DNA from: an uncultured Victivallales bacterium
GTDB taxonomy: Bacteria; Verrucomicrobiota; Lentisphaeria; Victivallales; UBA1829
DNA: 40,585 nt
NCBI GenBank assembly: GCA_944391115.1
Contig: CALXSJ010000027.1
Location: 1 to 40,585, forward strand
Direction of reading: 5' to 3'
The position numbers were made by a program, and so were the translations under genes. The notes beneath the pieces are model-generated. The model was not told where the DNA came from and made no database searches. It was given only the letters and a program-made list of their open reading frames with translations. Positions 1-7,631 of the stretch are shown here, one piece after another (the first letter of the stretch is position 1; every line of letters begins with the position of its first letter).

Positions 1-75
1 GCAGCTATGATGATAACGATGAATAAAATTATGGCAATTTATCCTCCGTTATGATATTATTAGTTGATAAGTTCT

Positions 76-145
76 TATAATGATAATAGCAGAGAGCGAA
101 AATCTTTTTTTTGCCGTTTCTGCGTCTATTGACAATAGCAGAAAG
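76..145 (+). promoter_or_regulatory. Candidate promoter -10 and direct-repeat operator upstream of the first regulator gene
   Basis: The AT-rich leader carries a consensus -10 (TATAAT, 76-81), but no good -35 lies 16-18 bases upstream. Two near-identical 15-mers follow, GATAATAGCAGAGAG (82-96) and GACAATAGCAGAAAG (131-145), differing at two positions and spaced 49 bases start to start. They lie between the -10 and the start codon at 159, where an autoregulator would bind. Binding by the neighbouring GntR/LacI-type protein is inference. Confidence 0.4.
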
Positions 146-158
146 ACGGGTGTGAGGC

Positions 159-1235
159 ATGACGAACCTTCTGAAATACAATCAGGCGAAGATGAAGATC
201 TTCCAGCTGGTGGCGGACCGCCAGCTGCGGATCGGGGACCGCCTGCCGCCGGAACGCGAACTGGTGGAGGACTTCTCCCTGAGCCTGATCACCGTCCGGC
301 GCGCCATGCGCGAACTGGAAGAGGAGCGCATCATCGAACGCCGTCCGCGCATGGGAACGTTTCTGCGCCAGACGCTTTCCAAGATGCCGGAATTCGGGAA
401 AATGCTCAACATCCGTGTCTGTCTGCCGGACAGCCGGGACAATCCCGCCTGCAGTTCCATGGGACAGAAAATTGCGCTGGAGCTCCAGAAGCGTCATATC
501 CGTCTGCTTCACCGCGTGACGGCCGCGCCGGAACTGGAAATCGCCAGAACCGCTTCCGAATGCATGGGCATTTTTGTAACCGGCAACCTGAACGGGCAGT
601 GGCGCGATTTCCTGAAGAGCCTCGGAACTCCCGTTGTCGTAATCGGCGGCAATCCGTTTCCCGGCGTCTTTTCCAATGTGAATTATGACATGTGCAACGC
701 CGCGGCGGACTGCCATCGCGCACTGCTGGATTCCGGCTGTGTGCGGACCGCTCTGGTGAACGGCGGCAGAACCTATCTGCAGTCCGTCGAGATTCACCGC
801 GGGTTCATGAAGGCCGCGCAGGAGCGGGGACTTGCGCCCGGCTCTCTTCCCGTGCTATGGCCGGAACCGGCGGAGATCGGCGGTTCCCTGATGCGTTTTC
901 TGCGGGAGCATCCCGATCTGGACGGCGTGCTTCTGGAATCGGGCGCACTTGACGCCATGCTGGGATGTCTCTGGCAGACGAATTACAACCGCGACCTGAA
1001 AATCAGCGTGATTCTCGACAACAGGAATGCGGTGCGTCCCTTTTCCACGGTCCGGAACGGAATCGGCGCCTATTTCGACCGGAGCATTCCGCTGCTTGCC
1101 GTGGAAAGAATGCTGGAACAGCTGGATGCCTCCGGCCGCCGCGTCACAACCGATCTGATCCGCCCGAAGCTTTATCATCAGAGCGGGGAATGCAATATTC
1201 TGAATTTGAATCTGTGGAACTTGTGCGAAATATAA
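159..1235 (+). CDS. GntR-type winged-helix regulator with LacI-like sugar-sensing domain
   Basis: Cytoplasmic transcription factor of 358 residues. Residues 1-70 form a GntR winged helix ([14 protein letters not shown], then [19 protein letters not shown] and GTFL). Residues of about 78-350 resemble the periplasmic-binding-protein-like ligand domain of LacI/GalR regulators, a known hybrid architecture (AraR-like) that usually senses a sugar. The start at 159 is kept because the following residues [15 protein letters not shown] belong to the first helix of the GntR fold; the GAGG at 154-157 is very close to it. It is the first gene of a tight six-gene operon, with 19 bases to the pseudopilin gene, so it probably controls the glycan-active proteins downstream. 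The ligand is unknown. Confidence 0.9.
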   Translation: MTNLLKYNQAKMKIFQLVADRQLRIGDRLPPERELVEDFSLSLITVRRAMRELEEERIIERRPRMGTFLRQTLSKMPEFGKMLNIRVCLPDSRDNPACSSMGQKIALELQKRHIRLLHRVTAAPELEIARTASECMGIFVTGNLNGQWRDFLKSLGTPVVVIGGNPFPGVFSNVNYDMCNAAADCHRALLDSGCVRTALVNGGRTYLQSVEIHRGFMKAAQERGLAPGSLPVLWPEPAEIGGSLMRFLREHPDLDGVLLESGALDAMLGCLWQTNYNRDLKISVILDNRNAVRPFSTVRNGIGAYFDRSIPLLAVERMLEQLDASGRRVTTDLIRPKLYHQSGECNILNLNLWNLCEI

Positions 1236-1254
1236 AACAGAAGGGGAAACCATC

Positions 1255-2097
1255 ATGCAGGCTTATGCTGCGAGTTTCATTTGCAAACGTGTCCGGAGAG
1301 AAAGCATGCCGTTCCGGAAGAAATCCCGCCGCAGATCTCATTTGCGGGCGGCAGGAATCTCATTTACGTTGATAGAACTTCTCATTGTCATTGCGATTAT
1401 CGCAATTCTGGCTTCCCTGCTGCTGCCGGCTCTCGGACGGGCCCGGGAGGTGGCGAAAAGGGCTCTCTGCTCCGGAAACCTGAAGCAGATCGGAGTGGCG
1501 GCGATCGCCTATACGCAGGATTACAAGGGATACAACATGGTGGCGAAGTTCAGGCCTGTTTCCTCCTATCGCTTTCAGACGCTGGTCTGGGAAATGCAGA
1601 ATCCCGGGAAACAGATTCCCGCCCAGTGGAACGTTGCCATCATGAACTCAAAAGCTCTGCAGTGCCCCGGCGACCGGATTCCGGTCAATTATTCGGATTC
1701 TTCCGCCCACAGTCAGTATGATTACAGTCCGAATGCCACGATCTGCCCTATTTCCGATGCAGACGGAGTCTTTCCGACCGGGCGGCAGTATTTCATCGCG
1801 AACCTCAAGGAGCCTTCCCGGACATTCCTTGCCGCGGAAGCGTTTTATCACGGACAGGCGGAATATTTTTCGAATTCCAACAATCTGGCGGACGTCTTTC
1901 TTTACAAGCATAATGCGGCTTATCTTTCCATGCGGCATCTTCAGAGCGCCAACATGGTATTCATCGACGGGCATGTCGCTGCGATGAAGAAATCGTTCTC
2001 CTGGTGGGCGCAGAACGATGACAACGGACTGCGCATGTACACGCCCGATGTCGCCCGTATGGTGAACAATTATAGCACCGAACTTTTCAAATTGTAA
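1255..2097 (+). CDS. Pseudopilin-like protein with prepilin N-terminal cleavage/methylation helix
   Basis: Exported, inner-membrane-tethered protein of 280 residues. A basic leader precedes the class III helix [19 protein letters not shown] and [13 protein letters not shown], the hallmark of prepilin-peptidase substrates. The C-terminal part has the H-X9-DG motif (H at RHLQ, DG in VFIDGHV) of the large PVC/Planctomycetes pseudopilin-like family. AGGGG at 1242-1246 supports the start at 1255. GGAGAG at 1295-1300 gives an equally good alternative start at 1306, which would make a more typical leader of about 17 residues. No secretion or pilus machinery genes are nearby. It lies between the regulator and secreted DUF4838 proteins; a role in displaying or moving glycan-active proteins is only inferred. 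Confidence 0.88.
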   Translation: MQAYAASFICKRVRRESMPFRKKSRRRSHLRAAGISFTLIELLIVIAIIAILASLLLPALGRAREVAKRALCSGNLKQIGVAAIAYTQDYKGYNMVAKFRPVSSYRFQTLVWEMQNPGKQIPAQWNVAIMNSKALQCPGDRIPVNYSDSSAHSQYDYSPNATICPISDADGVFPTGRQYFIANLKEPSRTFLAAEAFYHGQAEYFSNSNNLADVFLYKHNAAYLSMRHLQSANMVFIDGHVAAMKKSFSWWAQNDDNGLRMYTPDVARMVNNYSTELFKL

Positions 2098-2165
2098 GAC
2101 GGGCTCCCTATTTCAGCAGGACAGCAATTTTCATCATAAAAGAATCAACAGAAAGGATATGCTGC

Positions 2166-2744
2166 ATGAAATTTCTCTCTCTTGCGCTGATCGCGGTTTT
2201 CGCGGCGTTCGGGCTGCGCGCCGCGGACGCCCCGGAACTTCCGGTTCCCGCGACGCAGAAACTTTCCATCGTCAACTCCAGAAGCCTTCCCGGAACCATC
2301 GAACTGACGGAAACGGAAAAGGACGGAAGGAAGATCCAGTCGTTCCGCATCCGTTTTGTCCCGGACGGCAAGGCGAAGTTCTTCCGCGCGGAGATCGTGA
2401 TGCGTCCTCCGCTCAACGCGGAGGCATACGACACATTTTCATTCCGGTGGAAAAGCAGCGCGGCTCTTTCCGGAAATACCGCTGTCTTTTCCATCACGGA
2501 CAGTTTCTGGAAGAGCAGTTACAATGCGACGCTTCCCGACGCAGCGAAGGCGAAGCTGCTGGAAGCCGGAAAGGAATATCCCTGCACGGCGGATGTGACG
2601 ACTCAGTGGGGACGTCCCGCGAAGCTGAACCGCTCCTCGCTCGGGCGCTTCAACTTTACCGTGAATCTGCCGAAGCTCGAAGCGGGGAAGGAAGTCGTCC
2701 TGGAGATCAGCGACATGAAATTCACGAAGACGAAAGGATTGTGA
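2166..2744 (+). CDS. Secreted stand-alone beta-sandwich protein related to the N-terminal module of the next gene
   Basis: Protein of 192 residues with a clear signal peptide (MKFLSLALIAVFAAFGLRA, cleavage near residue 19). The rest looks like one carbohydrate-binding-type beta-sandwich. The segment RPPLNAEAYDTFSFRW with ITDSFWKSS aligns by eye with RPPLDVGKYSDYSFQI and FMESNWKGN in the N-terminal module of the protein encoded at 2749-5148, so the two modules are probably paralogous. AGAAAGGAT upstream supports the start. The stop lies 4 bases before the next start, so the two are co-expressed. No catalytic residues can be assigned; glycan binding is inference. Confidence 0.8.
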   Translation: MKFLSLALIAVFAAFGLRAADAPELPVPATQKLSIVNSRSLPGTIELTETEKDGRKIQSFRIRFVPDGKAKFFRAEIVMRPPLNAEAYDTFSFRWKSSAALSGNTAVFSITDSFWKSSYNATLPDAAKAKLLEAGKEYPCTADVTTQWGRPAKLNRSSLGRFNFTVNLPKLEAGKEVVLEISDMKFTKTKGL

Positions 2745-2748
2745 AACG

Positions 2749-5148
2749 ATGAGAAGACTCTTTTTGCTGATTCCGCTTGCGGTTCTTGTCCTCGGAGTGT
2801 CCGCGCAGGAGGAGCTGGTCATTCCGCTTGAGCCTTCCGCATGGCGCGTGCAGGGGAAAAGCGACGGCGTGACGCTTGCGGGAAGCGTTCTGGAGCGCGA
2901 CGGAGCGAAAATCCCCGTTCTGGAAATCACCATCGATCCCGCTGTGAGACAGAAGGGGGAGGTTTATTATCTGTTCCGTCCTCCGCTGGATGTCGGGAAA
3001 TACTCGGATTACTCGTTTCAGATCTGCTCGAACATCCGCCTGGAAAGCGAGATGCTGAGTTTCCGCTTCATGGAGAGCAACTGGAAGGGCAATTCCGCGC
3101 GGCCGCTCACAAAATCCGCAAAGGTCTTCTGGGCGGGGCTTCCGCTGACGCAGCGCGTCTCCCTGCTTCCCGGGGTTTTCTATGACGCGAAGGGGGAGAC
3201 CGCCACGGTCCGCACCGCATTGCTGACACGCCTTGCCATGCGCATCAGCTTCATCTTCAACCTGCAGGATGCCGACCCGGCGAAACCTGTGAAATTTCAG
3301 GTCGCCGGTCTGCGCTTCTTCAACGGAAAGGATCCGTATGCCGGACGCATCGCGGCGTGGGACCGCTTCATCCGGGACTACAAGCCGGATTACAGCGACT
3401 CTTCGAAGTATCTTCTGCCGCCGGAGACCGGGCGCATGAAGGAGCCTTTCCCCGTGGTGAAGGACGGCAGGGCGCTTGCCGAGATCGTCTATACGGGCGA
3501 CGGAACCGAACCGGAGTGTGTCGCCGTCGCGGCGGAGGAGCTGCAGTCCGCCGTGCTTGCCATTACCGGCGTCCGTCTGCCGATTTCGAACGGCTGGAAC
3601 GCTGTCAAGCGCAAGACCGGAAAAAACAAGATCGTGCTCGGCAAGCGCGCATATGCCGACGGCGCCGTCCTGAAGAAACTTTCCGGGACGGACGGATTCG
3701 CGATTTCCCGCGACGGGGATTCCCTGTATGTCTACGGCATCGAAGGGAAGGGGACCATGAACGGCGTTTACGCGCTGATTGAAAACAACACCGATCTCAT
3801 CTGGGCGCGTCCGCACCGGGAGTTCGGGACGGTGTTCACGAAAAAGAAGGATCTCTCCTTCGTCTGGGGCGACAACATCGTGGACGTGCCGGACAGCCGC
3901 ACCCGCGGATGGAACGGTTATCTGGATCTTGAATGGATGGCGCGCAACCGCTGCAACGCCTATTACGGCGGCGGAGGCGGCGACATCACCTGGACAAACG
4001 CGAAGAAACGCCGCTACGGCATCCATCTCACGCGCCACTGCTACGGTCACAACATCGGGCATTTCATTCCGGCGAAGCAGTATTATGCCGAACATCCCGA
4101 ATACTACTCCCTGATCGACTTCCGGGACAGAAAGACCAAACGCGTTTCCCGGCAGCGCAAAGCCTGGAACCAGTACTGCTTCAGCAATCCCGAGGTGAAA
4201 CGGATTTTCACGGAAAACGCGCTGGACATGCTCCGGCGCGCGCCGGAGTCGATCGATCTGCTGACCGTGGACATGGATGACACGCTCAACTCCTGCCTCT
4301 GCGAAAACTGCATGAAGTCCATCCGCCTGCCGGACGGCACGGTGGTGGACAACGGCGACATCGCCTTCCGCTCGACGCAGTATTTCCTGTTCCTGAACGA
4401 CGTGATCGCCGCCGTGAACCGCGAGTTTCCCCATGTGAAAATCAAGACGCTCGCCTACTTCTGGACCGTGATTCCGCCGAAATGCGCCGTCCATCCGAAC
4501 ATCGTCCCGGAATTCGCCGTCTATCCGCGCCCGAACGACAAGACGCCGCTCTATCATCCGGAGAACCGGATGTATCTCGACTATCTGGAGGAGTGGGCGA
4601 AGAAATCCCCCCGGATCGATGTCTACAATTATCACGGGCTCGGGCTGGAGTTCCCGCGTCCTCTTTCGGAACCCAACGCGGAGGATTTCAAGCTGTTCCA
4701 CAAGTATACGCGCGGCATGTCCTCGGAATACCGGCAGGGCGGCGACCGCGACACGAAGGGCGGCGAGTCGAAGATCTGGGATTACTCCGCCATGGAGTTC
4801 TGGGTGCAGACGCGCCTCTACTGGAATCCGTCGCAGAATGTCGAACAGCTGCGCAAGTATTACATCGCCAGAACCTTCCGGGAGGCCGCCCCCGCCATGG
4901 AGCGGTTTTACGGCGCGATCCGCGAGGCCTGGCTGAAATCCCCGGCGCGTTCCGGAATCGGCGCAAGCGGCGCGGCTTCCACCAGAAGCTATGTGATGGA
5001 CGCGGGACTGGAAAATGTGCTGCGGTCCAATCTTGAGGAAGCCGCGAAGATGGTGAAGCATCCCGTTTCCGCAGAACTTGTGAAACGCGTCCGTGCCCGG
5101 TTCGAGGAGTATCTGACACAGGCGAAAACGCCGAAAAAGAAGAAATAA
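2749..5148 (+). CDS. Secreted DUF4838 protein (alpha-glucuronidase-like N-domain plus barrel) with N-terminal beta-sandwich module
   Basis: Protein of 799 residues with signal peptide MRRLFLLIPLAVLVLGVSA. Residues of about 20-195 are a beta-sandwich similar to the preceding protein. Residues of about 215-365 resemble the GH67-type N-terminal domain (AAEELQSAVLAITGVRLPI, ending GTMNGVYALIENNTDL). The remainder is the DUF4838 barrel, with DMDDTLNS followed by the cysteine motif CLCENC and a GLGLEFPRPL segment. The C-terminus is lysine-rich. DUF4838 proteins are abundant in Lentisphaerota and Planctomycetes and are presumed glycoside hydrolases, but no activity is assigned here. It is a tandem paralogue of the next gene, 12 bases apart, in the regulator-pseudopilin operon. 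Confidence 0.88.
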   Translation: MRRLFLLIPLAVLVLGVSAQEELVIPLEPSAWRVQGKSDGVTLAGSVLERDGAKIPVLEITIDPAVRQKGEVYYLFRPPLDVGKYSDYSFQICSNIRLESEMLSFRFMESNWKGNSARPLTKSAKVFWAGLPLTQRVSLLPGVFYDAKGETATVRTALLTRLAMRISFIFNLQDADPAKPVKFQVAGLRFFNGKDPYAGRIAAWDRFIRDYKPDYSDSSKYLLPPETGRMKEPFPVVKDGRALAEIVYTGDGTEPECVAVAAEELQSAVLAITGVRLPISNGWNAVKRKTGKNKIVLGKRAYADGAVLKKLSGTDGFAISRDGDSLYVYGIEGKGTMNGVYALIENNTDLIWARPHREFGTVFTKKKDLSFVWGDNIVDVPDSRTRGWNGYLDLEWMARNRCNAYYGGGGGDITWTNAKKRRYGIHLTRHCYGHNIGHFIPAKQYYAEHPEYYSLIDFRDRKTKRVSRQRKAWNQYCFSNPEVKRIFTENALDMLRRAPESIDLLTVDMDDTLNSCLCENCMKSIRLPDGTVVDNGDIAFRSTQYFLFLNDVIAAVNREFPHVKIKTLAYFWTVIPPKCAVHPNIVPEFAVYPRPNDKTPLYHPENRMYLDYLEEWAKKSPRIDVYNYHGLGLEFPRPLSEPNAEDFKLFHKYTRGMSSEYRQGGDRDTKGGESKIWDYSAMEFWVQTRLYWNPSQNVEQLRKYYIARTFREAAPAMERFYGAIREAWLKSPARSGIGASGAASTRSYVMDAGLENVLRSNLEEAAKMVKHPVSAELVKRVRARFEEYLTQAKTPKKKK

Positions 5149-5160
5149 AGGAGAAAATCC

Positions 5161-7614
5161 ATGACACATTGCAAAAGACTGTTTGCTTCCGCATGCGCCG
5201 TTCTCTGCGCGGCGGCCTTCTGCGCGGAGAAAACCCCTGCGCAGAAAATGGCGGAGTGGGAGAAATACATTGCGGCCTGCCGCCCGGATTACAGCGACAG
5301 TTCGAAGTATCTTCTGCCGCCGGAAACAAACCGCCTGGACAAGCCGCTCCCCGTCGTCCGCAGCGGCCGCGCCGCGGCGACGATCAATTACTCCTCCGAA
5401 GACGGTCCCCCCGTGAAGACCGCCGCGCTGGAACTCCAGGAGTTTCTCTTCCGCATCACCGGGGTCCGGATTCCGGTGCGTGACAGCATCGATCCCCGCG
5501 GCGAAACGCAGATCATTCTCGGCAAGCGCACACGCGACATCTCCTACGGAAAAAAGCTCTTCGGCGCGGAATTGAAGAAACTTTCCGGCACCGACGGCTA
5601 TGCCGTCCGGAACATCGGAAACCGTCTCTATGTTTTCGGCGAAACGGACAAGGGCACGATGAACGGCGTCTATGCGCTGCTGGAGAACAACACCGACCTT
5701 ATTTTCGCACGTCCGCACAAGGAGTTCGGAACCGTCTACACCACCCGGAAGGATCTGGATTTCGTCTGGGGGAAAGACGTGCTCGAACTGCCCGCCTCCC
5801 GCGCCCGCGGCTGGAACGGATATCAGGACATCGAGTGGATGGCGCGCAACAAGTGCAGCATCTTCAACGGAGGCGGCGGAGGGGACATCAGCTGGATGAA
5901 CCGGAAGAAAGGGAATTACGGCGTCTTCCGGCAGAAGCACAGCTACGGTCACAACATCGGACATTTCATCTACGCAAAACGGTATTTCAAGACCCATCCG
6001 GAGTATTATTCCCTGGTGAACGGCGTCCGCAGGCCCTGGAACCAGTATTGCTTCAGCAATCCCGAAGTGAAACGGGTCTTCGCGGAAAATGCGCTCGACA
6101 TGATCCGCCGCGCGCCCGAGGATGTCCGGATTCTCACCGTCGACATGGACGACACCTGGAACGCCTGCGAGTGCAAGGCGTGCACCGCACCGATCCGGCT
6201 TGCGGACGGAACCATGCTTGACAAGGAGGATCCCGCCTTCCGCTCGACACAGTATTTCCTGTTCCTGAACGACGTGGTGAAAAAGATCAATGCGGAGTTC
6301 CCCGAGTGGAAGGTCAAGACGCTTGCCTATTTCAGCACGGCTGTTCCGCCGAAATGCGAGGTCAGTCCGAATATCATCCCCGAGTTCGCGCCCTATGTGC
6401 GGACCAACGACAAGGTTCCGCTTTTCGCGCCGGAAAACCTGAAATGGCTGGAATATCTCCGCGTCTGGGCGGAGAAGTCGAAGGATATCGAGGTTTACGA
6501 CTATCACGGACTGGGACTGGAGTTCCCGCGCCCGCTGGCGGAGGTCCGCGCGAAGGATTTTGCCGAACTGCACAAATATACGCGCGGCATGTCCTCGGAA
6601 TACCGGCACAGCGGCGACCGCGACACGAAGGGCGGCGAATCGAAAATCTGGGACTACTCCGCCATGGAGTTCTGGGTGCTGACCCGCCTGTACTGGGATC
6701 CGTCGCAGGACGTGGAACAGCTGAGAAAGTATTTCCTCCGCAGAACCTTCCGGGAGGCCGCGCCGCCGCTGGAACGCTTTTACGGCACGATCCGCACCGA
6801 GTGGTTCCGGAACAGGCGCGCCTCCACGATCGGCGACAATCCCGTGGAGCTGACGAAGGTCATTCTGCTGGAGCCGGGACACGAAAAGACTCTGCGCGCC
6901 TGTCTTGACGAAGCCGCGAAGCTGGCGAAGCATCCCGCCTCCGCCGAAATGGTCCGCCGTCTGCGCAAACGCTTTGAGGATCAGGTGACCGCCGCGAAGG
7001 CCATCCGCACCCCGTCGATCGCGGTTCCGCTCCTGCGCCCGCAGGGGGATGTGGACTTTTCCAATCCGGTCTGGAAGGGAGCGGCGAAGATCGCCTCCTT
7101 CGGAAAATGCTATGCCAAGGAGCCTGCTCCCGCGGAAAATCCCTCCGAGGTCCGGCTTTTCCACGATTCCGACAATCTGTATCTTTACATGACCTTCCAC
7201 GATGCGAAGATCGCTGACATCAAACGGCAGAATCCGCCCGCGGGGAAGGAAAAGGACTTCATTCCCGAGGCCGACCATGTCGAAATCTTCCTCTGCGATC
7301 CCCTGAAGGAGGGGGTCTATTACATGTTCTGCGCGGATCCCTTCGGAACGCGCGCCGAACTGCAGCAGTATGATTACAAATGGAACGGCGAGTGGCACTC
7401 CCGCGCCCGCGTTCTCAAGGACCGCTGGGAAGTGATTGCGAAAATTCCGCTGAAGACCATCAACGCGGACAACGCCAAAGGCAATCTTCTGAAAGGACTG
7501 ATTCTGCGGGAGCGTCATGCGCACGGCGCGGACAAGACAAGGGAATACAGCAGCTGGGGCGGCGGGAATCATCATCAGACCGTTACCTTCGGCACAATCA
7601 AACTGATGCGCTGA
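5161..7614 (+). CDS. Secreted DUF4838 protein with C-terminal CBM9-like module
   Basis: Protein of 817 residues with a signal peptide (MTHCKRLFASACAVLCAAAFCA). It starts directly with the linker PDYSDSSKYLLPPET that it shares with the upstream paralogue, followed by the GH67-like N-domain (ALELQEFLFRITGVRIPV) and the DUF4838 barrel (TVDMDDTWNACECKAC, RGMSSEYR, DRDTKGGESKIWDYSAMEF). Residues of about 615-817 form a CBM9/DOMON-like sandwich (VRLFHDSDNLYLYMTFHD, ADHVEIFLC, WEVIAKIPL, ending in a W-G-G-G-N-H-H motif). It lacks the N-terminal module of its neighbour, so the two paralogues differ by swapped accessory domains. AAGGAG seven bases before the start is a good ribosome-binding site. Confidence 0.88.
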   Translation: MTHCKRLFASACAVLCAAAFCAEKTPAQKMAEWEKYIAACRPDYSDSSKYLLPPETNRLDKPLPVVRSGRAAATINYSSEDGPPVKTAALELQEFLFRITGVRIPVRDSIDPRGETQIILGKRTRDISYGKKLFGAELKKLSGTDGYAVRNIGNRLYVFGETDKGTMNGVYALLENNTDLIFARPHKEFGTVYTTRKDLDFVWGKDVLELPASRARGWNGYQDIEWMARNKCSIFNGGGGGDISWMNRKKGNYGVFRQKHSYGHNIGHFIYAKRYFKTHPEYYSLVNGVRRPWNQYCFSNPEVKRVFAENALDMIRRAPEDVRILTVDMDDTWNACECKACTAPIRLADGTMLDKEDPAFRSTQYFLFLNDVVKKINAEFPEWKVKTLAYFSTAVPPKCEVSPNIIPEFAPYVRTNDKVPLFAPENLKWLEYLRVWAEKSKDIEVYDYHGLGLEFPRPLAEVRAKDFAELHKYTRGMSSEYRHSGDRDTKGGESKIWDYSAMEFWVLTRLYWDPSQDVEQLRKYFLRRTFREAAPPLERFYGTIRTEWFRNRRASTIGDNPVELTKVILLEPGHEKTLRACLDEAAKLAKHPASAEMVRRLRKRFEDQVTAAKAIRTPSIAVPLLRPQGDVDFSNPVWKGAAKIASFGKCYAKEPAPAENPSEVRLFHDSDNLYLYMTFHDAKIADIKRQNPPAGKEKDFIPEADHVEIFLCDPLKEGVYYMFCADPFGTRAELQQYDYKWNGEWHSRARVLKDRWEVIAKIPLKTINADNAKGNLLKGLILRERHAHGADKTREYSSWGGGNHHQTVTFGTIKLMR

Positions 7615-7631
7615 AAGAGGTTTTCTGAATC

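Noticed and set aside
129-157. TTGACA at 129-134 as a -35 element for the first regulator
   Set aside because: No -10 hexamer lies 16-18 bases downstream (the region reads GTGAGG), and it overlaps the start-proximal repeat.
2722-7575. A 1617-codon open frame on the minus strand opposite the DUF4838 genes
   Set aside because: It has no domain or credible composition, and the plus-strand genes beneath it have signal peptides, motifs and ribosome-binding sites. Long antisense frames are expected from the GC-rich codon use.
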